Source: Oscillospiraceae bacterium
GTDB lineage: Bacteria; Bacillota; Clostridia; Oscillospirales; Oscillospiraceae
DNA length: 64,000 nucleotides
Assembly (NCBI GenBank): GCA_902795045.1
Contig: CADBJU010000005.1
Span: 1 to 64,000 of the forward strand
Reading direction: 5' to 3'
Of this stretch, positions 49,409 through 56,880 are shown one piece after another. The notes under the pieces were generated by a model. It saw only the letters and a list, made by a program, of their open reading frames with translations. It searched no databases and was not told where the DNA came from. A program made the position numbers and the translations under genes. Position 1 is the first letter of the stretch. Every line of letters starts with the position of its first letter.

Positions 49409-49917
49409 GGCAGTTTCCCTTTCAGCACATTCGGCAGACCGCACACGATTTCGACAGCGAGATCTGCGCGGGCGGCAAGCCATCGGTTCAGATCGGCAAG
49501 CGCACGCATATAGCGCAGGCTCTCCGGGTCGTAATCCGCGCCGCCGGAGAAGACCTCGTTGGTCACGACGGTGAGTTTTTCGCATGACGTGATCAGATGT
49601 TCAAGACCTCGGTGCACGGAATCCATACCGCCGCCCGCCGTTTCGTACATCTCATTTGCCAGGAGATTGGAGAGATCCTCCAGCAGGACGTTTGCGTCCG
49701 CCGGGATTTCGGCGCCTGCAAGGTCAAGGCCGCGCTCGAGGGTTTCAAAGCCAAGGTGCACACGCTGGGCGCGGTGCTTTCTCACGCGCTCCCGGGATTC
49801 CCCGTCGCGTGGGAGCATGGTGGCAAGATAGATTTTTCGGCCCGGCAGCATACAGACATGCTTCTCGGCAAAGGCACTTTTGCCGCTGCCCGCACCGCCG
49901 ATCACAATGGTTAACAT
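49405..49917 (-). CDS. cobU: Adenosylcobinamide kinase/guanylyltransferase CobU
   Basis: 170 residues from the ATG at 49917. P-loop VIGGAGSGKSAFAE, RVRKHRAQRV (with the guanylylation histidine region), LLEDLSNLLAN and VTNEVFSGGADYDPES. It phosphorylates adenosylcobinamide and makes the GDP derivative. It starts seven bases after cobT with the palindromic ACATAATTATGT between them. Confidence 0.94.
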   Translation of the reverse strand: MLTIVIGGAGSGKSAFAEKHVCMLPGRKIYLATMLPRDGESRERVRKHRAQRVHLGFETLERGLDLAGAEIPADANVLLEDLSNLLANEMYETAGGGMDSVHRGLEHLITSCEKLTVVTNEVFSGGADYDPESLRYMRALADLNRWLAARADLAVEIVCGLPNVLKGKLP

Positions 49918-49924
49918 AATTATG

Positions 49925-50986
49925 TCACTCCTGCGGTGTGTAGGCCTCGATGCCGAGACGGTCGAAGCTCTGACCACTGCGATAGAGCAAAAGCGCCATA
50001 TCCAGCAGCGGCAGCAGCATGACTGCGCCGCCGCCCTCGCCGAGGCGCATTTCGGCGCAGAGAGGTGCAGCAAGGTCAAACACATCCAGCACCGCCGCCC
50101 CGCGCCGCTCCCCCGAATTATGACTTGGAAAAAGGGCTTTTTCCGCAGCGGGACACAAGAGCGTGGCGCAGAGTGCGGCAGCGGCGCTGATAAAGCCGTC
50201 GATCACGGCGGGAGTATTGCAGGCAGCCGCGCCCAGATACGCCCCGCACATGGCAGCGAGGTCCAGTCCGCCGACCTTGGTGAGTACATCCACGGCATCC
50301 GTCGGATCGGGTTTGTTGAGGGCCAGGGCACGCCGGATGACCTCGCGCTTGCGCGCAAGACCCGACGCGGAAAGGCCCGCGCCGCGCCCGACCACATCCG
50401 CGGGATCGAGGCCCAGCAGCGAGCAGATCACAGCCGAGGAACTGGTGGTGTTGCCGATGCCCATTTCCCCGATGAGCAGGATATCCGCGCCGTCGGCGGC
50501 GTTTTCCCGCGCAAGCTTTGCGCCGCTGAGCATGGCGGCAAGGCACTCGTCGCGCGTCATGGCGGGGCCGAGGCTCAAGTCGTCGGTGCCGTTTCGGACA
50601 CGGCGGTCGAGAACATCTTTATGTCCCGGGAAATCCAACATGCCCACATCCGCCGGGATCACGCGGCAGTTTGCGTATCGAGCCATGGGGCTCACGCTGC
50701 TGCGGTTTTCCGCAAGGGCGACGGCGACCTTTGCGGTCACATCACTTTCGCACTGGGTGACCCCCTGGCGCACCACGCCGTTATCCGCGCAGAAGACCAG
50801 CAGACGGCGGTCGTCCATGCGCACGTCGGTATCTCCCTTCAAGGCGGCAAGCTTTGCGATCATGTCCTCAAAAACGCCGAGGCTCCCCAGGGGCTTTGCC
50901 AGACTGTCCCACTGCCGCCGGGCTGCCCGCCGCGCCGCCTCGTCAGCCAGGGTGATCTGTTTGATTATGTCATAGATGCTTTCCAT
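49925..50986 (-). CDS. cobT: Nicotinate-nucleotide:dimethylbenzimidazole phosphoribosyltransferase CobT
   Basis: 353 residues. Motifs: PLGSLGVFEDMIAKLAAL, FCADNGVVRQGVTQCESDVT, IGEMGIGNTTSSSAV, and the catalytic glutamate in RLGEGGGAVMLLPLLDMAL. It activates the lower base as alpha-ribazole phosphate. It overlaps the end of cbiA by 22 bases. Confidence 0.96.
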   Translation of the reverse strand: MESIYDIIKQITLADEAARRAARRQWDSLAKPLGSLGVFEDMIAKLAALKGDTDVRMDDRRLLVFCADNGVVRQGVTQCESDVTAKVAVALAENRSSVSPMARYANCRVIPADVGMLDFPGHKDVLDRRVRNGTDDLSLGPAMTRDECLAAMLSGAKLARENAADGADILLIGEMGIGNTTSSSAVICSLLGLDPADVVGRGAGLSASGLARKREVIRRALALNKPDPTDAVDVLTKVGGLDLAAMCGAYLGAAACNTPAVIDGFISAAAALCATLLCPAAEKALFPSHNSGERRGAAVLDVFDLAAPLCAEMRLGEGGGAVMLLPLLDMALLLYRSGQSFDRLGIEAYTPQE

Positions 50987-52317
50987 TGTTCACATGCCTT
51001 TACAAAACGTTGCGCGAGCGGGACAGCCCCTCCGAAGTGCAGGTGCGGGAAGGCTGCATACAGACTCGGAGATGCAAAGCCGCAGGTCCAGCTTCTGCCG
51101 TCGGCCTTCTCCGAGCGCAGATCCGCACCGTTTTCGGTACAGTCCCAATAGTGAAACTCGTGGGCGGGGATATGCTCTCCTACGCGAAAGAGCAGGCTGT
51201 CCGCCGGGGCTGTGAGCGTCTGGTAACCGAAGCGCTGCAGGTGTCCGGTTTTGAAGCCGCACCCGGGCAGTACGCCGCACATAGGATGGGCACGGCCTTC
51301 CGCGTCCTCGAGGCTCTGCCCGAGATAGAGGAAGCCGCCGCACTCGGCCACTGTGGGCAGGCCGCTTTTGACTGCAGCCGCAATGCTATGCCGCATGGCG
51401 GTGTTTTCCGACAGCCGCTCGGCATATAGCTCGGGATAGCCGCCCGGGAGATAGAGTCCATCCGCTTTTGGAAGTTCCGAATCGTGCAGCGGGCTGAAAA
51501 AGATAAGCTCTGCGCCGGCGTCCCGAAGCGCGTCCAGGTTATCGGCATAGAGGAAGCAGAACGCCTCGTCCCGCGCCACGGCAATGCGGCAGCAGAACCC
51601 CCTTCCACCGCTGAAGCGGTCCCCCTCCCCCAAACGCCGCAAGCGGCTGGTGGAGGCAAGTATAAGCAGTCGGTCAAGGTCGATATACTGTTCCGCCGCC
51701 TGACCCAGCTTATTAAGCCTTGCGGTGAGATCGGCGATCTCCCCCGCCGTCATAAGCCCCAGGTGGCGGCTTTCAAAGCGGGCTTCCTCCATGGGCGGCA
51801 GGAAGCCCAGGACCGGCAGGCCCGTCTCCCGCTCCAGCACCGGCGCGAGAGACGAGGCGCGGCGCTCGGATGTGTTGGCAAGGACCAGCGCCGCGATGCC
51901 GCTCTGTTCGCGGAAGTCCATGAGCCCTTTTACCTGCGCCGCAAGTGTCAGGCCGCTGCCCTTGGAGTTTACGACAAGCACAACCGGCGTTCCTGTCAGG
52001 CGCGCAAGGTCCCAGGCGCTGGCCTCCGTGGTATTATTCAGTCCATCGTAAAAACCCATGGCCCCTTCGATCACGGCAATGTCCGCGTCCATGCGGGAGA
52101 GAGTCTTCCCGACGCCCTCCACGCCCTGCAGGAAAAGGTCGAGATTGCGGCTGGGGACGCCCAGGATGTGCTCATGGAACATGGGGTCGATATAATCCGG
52201 GCCGCATTTGAAGGCCTGCATACGTTCTCCGCGCTGTTTGAGCGCTGAGAGGAGGGCGCAGGTCGTGACGGTCTTGCCCGCGCCGCTGTGCATGGCGGCG
52301 ATCATGATGGTTTTCAT
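50965..52317 (-). CDS. cbiA: Cobyrinate a,c-diamide synthase CbiA
   Basis: 450 residues from the ATG at 52317 (ATGA overlap with the cbiET stop). P-loop AAMHSGAGKTVTTCALL, FKCGPDYIDPMFHE, and the glutaminase nucleophile in TVAECGGFLYLGQ. It amidates the a and c side chains of cobyrinate. Confidence 0.96.
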   Translation of the reverse strand: MKTIMIAAMHSGAGKTVTTCALLSALKQRGERMQAFKCGPDYIDPMFHEHILGVPSRNLDLFLQGVEGVGKTLSRMDADIAVIEGAMGFYDGLNNTTEASAWDLARLTGTPVVLVVNSKGSGLTLAAQVKGLMDFREQSGIAALVLANTSERRASSLAPVLERETGLPVLGFLPPMEEARFESRHLGLMTAGEIADLTARLNKLGQAAEQYIDLDRLLILASTSRLRRLGEGDRFSGGRGFCCRIAVARDEAFCFLYADNLDALRDAGAELIFFSPLHDSELPKADGLYLPGGYPELYAERLSENTAMRHSIAAAVKSGLPTVAECGGFLYLGQSLEDAEGRAHPMCGVLPGCGFKTGHLQRFGYQTLTAPADSLLFRVGEHIPAHEFHYWDCTENGADLRSEKADGRSWTCGFASPSLYAAFPHLHFGGAVPLAQRFVKACEQWKASMT

Positions 52318-53489
52318 TTCGCGCACCCCGTGATGAGCCACACCGGGTTTTGCGCCAGCATCAGCGTGAGGCCGCCCGCTGGTTTCGAGCGGCTGACCGA
52401 TATCTGGGTCACTTCCGTTTCATAGCCCAGCGCTTGCAGAACGGTATATGAATTATGTAAACTTTCTATCGTGATTGCCGATACACAGATCCGGGCGACG
52501 GGATTTGTCATGTGGACAGTCTCCAGAATAGCCCGCAGGTTTCCGCCGCTGCCGCCGACGAAAACGGCATCCGGCTTTGGAAGTGCCGAAAGCGCGGCGG
52601 GGGCCTCACCCTGTACAAGGCGGAGGTTCCACGCGCCGAATCTGATCCTGTTTTTTTCCGCGACACCGAGGGCCGCGTCCTCCCGTTCGACGCTGTATAC
52701 CGCCCGGCACCAAAGCGCAAGCTCAACGGCGACGCTGCCGGTGCCCGTGCCGATATCCCAGCACACATCCTCCGGCGAGACGGCGAGCTTCGCTAGGATC
52801 GCCGCCCGGACCTCCTGCTTGGTCATGGGCACCTTCTCGGCGCGGAGAAAATCCGCGTCCGGGATGCCGGGCACGCGGCGCGCGGGACGCGGGGCAGGTT
52901 CGACCAGCAGGACGGAAAGCGGCGAAAAGTCACCCTCGGCAAGCTCCGCCGCCGTGCCCTCGCTGATACGCTCCCGTTCTGTGCCGAGATCGTCCCCGGC
53001 GTAAGCTTTCAGGAAACCGAGTCCCGCTTCGGTCAGCTCACGGCAGATTACGGCGGGCCCGGTTTTGCCCCCCGTGAGAAAGAAGACCGGTCTCCCCTGA
53101 CAGACGGCGGCCACCGCGTCGCAGTCCACCCCATGGGCCGAGCAGAGTCGCCAGTCCTGCCAGGGCTTTTGCAGGCGGGCGGCGAAATGCTGTACACTGG
53201 AAACGCCGGGGAGCACGCGCTTATCACACTCTGCAAGCTCCGGCAGCAGCAGGCGCGCACCGGAATAAAAGCCGCTGTCGCCGCTGTAGAGGACGCAGAT
53301 CTTTTCCGCATCTGTGTTTTTGAGCGCGTCTGTGATGGCGGACACGGTGACGGCTTCGATCTGCGCCTTTTCGCCCCCGTACTCCTTCAGGAGCCTTTCA
53401 GAGCCGATCAGCAGCTCCGCACTTTCAATGGCCGCGCGGGCCTCCCCGGTGAGGCTGCCGCAGCCGCAGCCGATGAGCGTGACGGTCAT
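52314..53489 (-). CDS. cbiET: Bifunctional precorrin-6Y methyltransferase/decarboxylase CbiET
   Basis: 391 residues, a fusion of CbiE (1-200: LIGCGCGSLTGEARAAIESAELLIGSERLL, YSGDSGFYSGARLLLPEL) and CbiT (205-391: MTKQEVRAAILAKLAVSPEDVCWDIGTGTGSVAVELAL). It methylates C5 and C15 and decarboxylates the acetate at C12. LHNSYT is encoded at a TTATGTAA motif (52453-52460, reverse). Confidence 0.95.
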   Translation of the reverse strand: MTVTLIGCGCGSLTGEARAAIESAELLIGSERLLKEYGGEKAQIEAVTVSAITDALKNTDAEKICVLYSGDSGFYSGARLLLPELAECDKRVLPGVSSVQHFAARLQKPWQDWRLCSAHGVDCDAVAAVCQGRPVFFLTGGKTGPAVICRELTEAGLGFLKAYAGDDLGTERERISEGTAAELAEGDFSPLSVLLVEPAPRPARRVPGIPDADFLRAEKVPMTKQEVRAAILAKLAVSPEDVCWDIGTGTGSVAVELALWCRAVYSVEREDAALGVAEKNRIRFGAWNLRLVQGEAPAALSALPKPDAVFVGGSGGNLRAILETVHMTNPVARICVSAITIESLHNSYTVLQALGYETEVTQISVSRSKPAGGLTLMLAQNPVWLITGCAK

Positions 53490-54244
53490 GTGTCTGTCCC
53501 CTTTCGATAGCCTGTGGTGAAGTCCGGGGCATAGAGGCGGCTGCGCTCGAAGTCGCCGTTCAGGAAATCCCCCGCCAGTATCAGCGCCGTTTTGCTGACG
53601 CCCGCCTCCCGCGCGGTCTCGGCAAGCGTGCCGACTGTGCAGCGCAGGACCTTTTCTTCCGGCCAGCTCGCTTTGTAGACGATGGCGGCAGGCGTATCGG
53701 CTGTGTATGCACCCTTGAGGAGTGCTGTCTGCACCTGCTCCAGCATCCCGGCGGAGAGGAACAGCGCCATGGAAGCACCGCTTTCCGCGAGCTTGTCAAG
53801 GGCCTCCCGCTCCGGCACCGGGGTACGGCCCGCCATGCGGGTGAGGATGAGCGTCTGGCTCAGGCCGGGCAGGGTGTATTCCGCGCGCAGGCTTGCCGCA
53901 GCGGCTGAAAAGCTGGAGACACCCGGCGTCACATCGTAGGGGATGGAAAGCCCGTCGAGCATGTCCATCTGCTCCCGGATGGCCCCGTAAAGGCTGGGGT
54001 CGCCGGTGTGCAGGCGGACGGTCATAAGGCCGCCCCGTTCCGTTTCTTCGATAGCGGCGATCACCTGCTCGAGCGTCATGCGGGCACTGTCGAGAATACG
54101 GCAGCTTTCCTTGCAGCGCTCAAGCAACGCGGAGCTTACAAGGCTTCCCGCGTAGATGACCTGATCGGCCTTTTCCAAAAGCGCCGCGCCGCGCAGGGTG
54201 ATGAGATCGGGCGCGCCGGGTCCCGCGCCGACGAAGTGAACCAT
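53486..54244 (-). CDS. cbiF: Cobalt-precorrin-4 C11-methyltransferase CbiF
   Basis: 252 residues from the ATG at 54244 (GGAGG five bases upstream). MVHFVGAGPGAPDLITLRGAALLEKADQVIYAGSLV is the CbiF/CobM start; VRLHTGDPSLYGAIREQM and GVSSFSAAAASLRAEYTLPGLSQTLILTR are SAM-site motifs. First gene of the corrinoid cluster, with a terminator hairpin ending 13 bases upstream. Confidence 0.95.
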   Translation of the reverse strand: MVHFVGAGPGAPDLITLRGAALLEKADQVIYAGSLVSSALLERCKESCRILDSARMTLEQVIAAIEETERGGLMTVRLHTGDPSLYGAIREQMDMLDGLSIPYDVTPGVSSFSAAAASLRAEYTLPGLSQTLILTRMAGRTPVPEREALDKLAESGASMALFLSAGMLEQVQTALLKGAYTADTPAAIVYKASWPEEKVLRCTVGTLAETAREAGVSKTALILAGDFLNGDFERSRLYAPDFTTGYRKGTDT

Positions 54245-54257
54245 AGTGACCTCCAAC

Positions 54258-54287
54258 AAAAAAGACGTGCCCGAAAAAAAGCACGTC
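54258..54287 (-). terminator. Leader terminator directly before cbiF
   Basis: A perfect 7-bp stem GACGTGC/GCACGTC (54287-54281 with 54270-54264) and a T6 tract (54263-54258), 14 bases before the cbiF start. It can control entry into the cluster. Confidence 0.8.
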
Positions 54288-54313
54288 AAATACGCGGACA
54301 AAGTTCAACATCT

Positions 54314-54438
54314 GTCATTCCGAGCCAGTGCGCACACTGGCGTGGGAATCCGTTCTCCGGTAGAATGTCAGTAAACATACGATTTTCGGGGAATACGGAT
54401 TGCCACACCAGTGACATCGGTCACTGGTTCGCAATGAC
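54314..54438. repeat. REP-like repeat, family A (full copy) in the cob leader
   Basis: GTCATTCCGAGCCAGTG at one end, CTGGTTCGCAATGAC at the other, with GTGGGAATCCG and CGGATTGCCAC as inner arms. It is transcribed in the leader between the riboswitch and cbiF. Confidence 0.75.
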
Positions 54439-54462
54439 GAGATCTGACTCTGTACGTAGGCT

Positions 54463-54491
54463 AAAAACGTGCTTCCGGTTCCGGCAGAAGC
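54463..54491 (-). terminator. Expression-platform terminator of the cobalamin riboswitch
   Basis: On the minus strand GCTT-CTG-CCGG-AA-CCGG-AAGC folds into a stem with a 3-base bulge (54491-54471), then ACG and TTTTT (54467-54463). It begins just after the aptamer's closing stem. Confidence 0.6.
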
Positions 54492-54493
54492 AG

Positions 54494-54679
54494 CGCCTCT
54501 CCCCCATGTATCTGACTTATCCCCAACACGCCGTCATTCCGAGGAGCGAAGTGACGAAGAATCTTTTGGATCCTTCGCTTCGCTCAGGATGACAGGCAGC
54601 GACTGGGGCTTCACAGTGACCGACTCGCCGGGACTTGCACCCGATTCCATGTCTCGCGCAAAACGAGCGGTGAGAGGCG
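54494..54679 (-). ncRNA. Cobalamin riboswitch (with inserted repeat)
   Basis: Read on the minus strand, the conserved core is GGAATCGGGTGCAAGTCCCG, then GTCACTGTGA, and later AAGTCAGATAC. The outer stem CGCCTCTC (54679-54672) pairs perfectly with GAGAGGCG (54501-54494). A peripheral stem CCCCA/TGGGG (54608-54604 with 54525-54521) follows ACTGTGA, as in known B12 aptamers. Its loop is filled by a family B repeat (54533-54593). It lies 35 bases after a promoter and leads the whole cob cluster, so B12 should shut the cluster off. Confidence 0.88.
54533..54593. repeat. REP-like repeat, family B, inside the riboswitch
   Basis: GTCATTCCGAGGAGCGAAG at one end and CTTCGCTCAGGATGAC at the other; the two ends are inverted and form one long hairpin. 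A simple copy compared with 12773-12915. Confidence 0.8.
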
Positions 54680-54695
54680 ATGTTCAATTGATGGC

Positions 54696-54724
54696 ATTAT
54701 ACAGCAAGTTTTGGTTTCTGTCAT
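54696..54724 (-). promoter_or_regulatory. Promoter of the corrinoid cluster
   Basis: ATGACA (54724-54719), a 17-base spacer and TATAAT (54701-54696), about 17 bases before the riboswitch. Confidence 0.7.
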
Positions 54725-54767
54725 CCCTTTTCTTTTCCGGATAGGTACAGGATTTTCCATTCTCTTC

Positions 54768-54796
54768 TTGCGATAAGCGGAAAACTACGATATACT
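54768..54796 (+). promoter_or_regulatory. Promoter of fbp
   Basis: TTGCGA (54768-54773), a 17-base spacer and TATACT (54791-54796), 44 bases before fbp and divergent from the cob promoter. Confidence 0.65.
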
Positions 54797-54840
54797 GATA
54801 AAAATAACTTACGCCGTCAAGCAAGACAAGGAGCAGGGCT

Positions 54841-56832
54841 ATGACAGATATGACATTTGATGAAAAAACGCTGCGTTACCTCCGGACGCTGTCCCGCAGC
54901 TACCCCAACACCCAGGCGGTGACGACCGAGATCATCAACCTGCGCGCGGTGCTGAACCTGCCCAAGGGCACCGAGCACTATATCAGTGACATCCATGGCG
55001 AGTACCAGGGCCTGCGCCATATTCTGCGCAACGCCTCCGGCTCGGTGCGCCGCAAGATCGACCAGGCGCTGGGCGACTATGTCTCCGCCGCCGACCGGGA
55101 CGCGCTGGCTACGCTCATCTACTACCCCGAGCGAAAACTCAGTCACATGCGCCATCATGGGCTGCTCAGCGCCGAGTGGTACACCATCACGCTCAAGCAG
55201 CTCATCGCCATCTGCAAGATTACCACCTCCAAATACACCCGCTCCAAGGTGCGCCGCATCCTGCCGAAGGAGTACGAATACATCATCAGCGAGCTCATGA
55301 CCACCGGCAGCAAGGATTTCAACAAAGAGGAATACTTTGAACAGATTTTGCAGACCATTATCGAGACCGAAGCTGCCGACAGCTTCATCACGGCCATGTG
55401 CCATCTGGTGCAGGATTCCGTCATTGACAGGCTCCACGTGGTGGGCGACATCTATGACCGCGGCGACAGCCCGCACCTTGTGATGGACGAGCTCGAGAAG
55501 CAGCGGCATATCGACATTCAGTGGGGCAACCACGACATCCTCTGGATGGGCGCGGCGGCGGGCAACCTCTGCTGCATCACGAATGCCGTGCGTATATGCC
55601 TGCGTTATAACAACTATGACTTCATGGAGGGCGGCTACGGCATCAACATGCGTCCCCTGTCCCTCTTCGCGCTGGAGACCTACGCGAACGATCCCTGCGC
55701 CCTGTTCATGCCGAAGAAGGGGCCGAAGGACACAGCGGACCCGCAGAACGACGAGGTCATCGCCAAAATGCACAAGGCCATCGCCGTCATCCAGTTTAAG
55801 ATCGAGGGCCAGGCCGCCAGGGCCCACCCCGAGTACCGCATGGACGACCGCCTGCTGCTGGACAAGCTGGATCCGGAGCGCGGCGTCGTGACGCTTGAAG
55901 GCACGGAGTATCCGCTTCTTGATGCCAACTTCCCGACCATTGACCCGAAGGACCCCTACGCCCTCACGCCTGAGGAGCAGAAGGTCCTGGAGGGATTGCA
56001 GCTGAGCTTTCTCAACTGCGACAAGCTCCAGCACCATGCGGACTTCCTTTATAAAAAGGGTGCCATGTACCGCTACTATAACGGCGTGCTGATGTTCCAC
56101 GGCTGCATCCCCATGGAGCCCGACGGCAGCTTTACGAAATTGGAGATCTACGGCGTTCAATGCCAGGGCCGCACTCTCTTCGACCGCTGCGAGGAGCTGG
56201 TACGTCAGGGCCGCTTCTCCAAGGACGAGGCACTTCGGCAGCGCGGGGCGGACTTCATGTGGTATCTCTGGTGCGGGAGCAAGTCACCGCTTTTCGGCAA
56301 GGACAAGATGGCCACCTTCGAGCGCTACTTCATAGCCGACAAGGCCACCCACAAGGAGACCTCCGACCCCTACTTTACGCTCGCCTACAACGCCGAAGGC
56401 TGCGAGCGCGTGTTCCGGGAATTCGGCATCACCGATCCCGAGGCCGTGATCGTCAACGGCCACATCCCTGTCAAGATCCGTAAGGGCGAAAGCCCCATCA
56501 AGGTGCCGGAAAAACTCCTCATCATCGACGGCGGCATGTCCAAGGCCTACCAGTCGGTCACCGGCATCGCGGGCTACTCCCTGGTCTCCAACTCCCACCA
56601 GATGTATCTGTCGGAGCATGAGCCCTTTGCCTCGGCTGAGGATATGATCCACAACAACCGGGACATGGAATCGCGCATCATCCCGGTCAAGACCTACACA
56701 GAGCGCGTCACCATTGCCGACACCGACGACGGGCGCGAGATCGCCGCTCAGATCGAGGATCTGAAGCTGCTGCTGGAGGCCTACCGCACAGGCGCCGTCA
56801 AACAGGACAAGCGGGCGACGACCGAAATATAA
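54841..56832 (+). CDS. fbp: Fructose-1,6-bisphosphatase class 3
   Basis: 663 residues, normal for the Firmicutes class 3 enzyme. The calcineurin-like metallophosphatase motifs are EHYISDIHGEYQGLRHIL, VVGDIYDRGDSPHLVMD, IQWGNHDILWMGA and, near the end, NGHIPVK. It produces fructose-6-phosphate in gluconeogenesis. ATG at 54841 after AAGGAGC. It reads away from the corrinoid cluster. Confidence 0.97.
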   Translation: MTDMTFDEKTLRYLRTLSRSYPNTQAVTTEIINLRAVLNLPKGTEHYISDIHGEYQGLRHILRNASGSVRRKIDQALGDYVSAADRDALATLIYYPERKLSHMRHHGLLSAEWYTITLKQLIAICKITTSKYTRSKVRRILPKEYEYIISELMTTGSKDFNKEEYFEQILQTIIETEAADSFITAMCHLVQDSVIDRLHVVGDIYDRGDSPHLVMDELEKQRHIDIQWGNHDILWMGAAAGNLCCITNAVRICLRYNNYDFMEGGYGINMRPLSLFALETYANDPCALFMPKKGPKDTADPQNDEVIAKMHKAIAVIQFKIEGQAARAHPEYRMDDRLLLDKLDPERGVVTLEGTEYPLLDANFPTIDPKDPYALTPEEQKVLEGLQLSFLNCDKLQHHADFLYKKGAMYRYYNGVLMFHGCIPMEPDGSFTKLEIYGVQCQGRTLFDRCEELVRQGRFSKDEALRQRGADFMWYLWCGSKSPLFGKDKMATFERYFIADKATHKETSDPYFTLAYNAEGCERVFREFGITDPEAVIVNGHIPVKIRKGESPIKVPEKLLIIDGGMSKAYQSVTGIAGYSLVSNSHQMYLSEHEPFASAEDMIHNNRDMESRIIPVKTYTERVTIADTDDGREIAAQIEDLKLLLEAYRTGAVKQDKRATTEI

Positions 56833-56836
56833 AAAC

Positions 56837-56859
56837 ACCGGGCGAGAGCTTCGCCCGGT
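56837..56859. other. Hairpin between fbp and the glycosyltransferase gene
   Basis: A perfect 9-bp stem ACCGGGCGA/TCGCCCGGT around a 5-base loop, without a T tract; probably an mRNA stability or weak termination element. Confidence 0.5.
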
Positions 56860-56880
56860 AAATCATGTAAGGAGTACACC

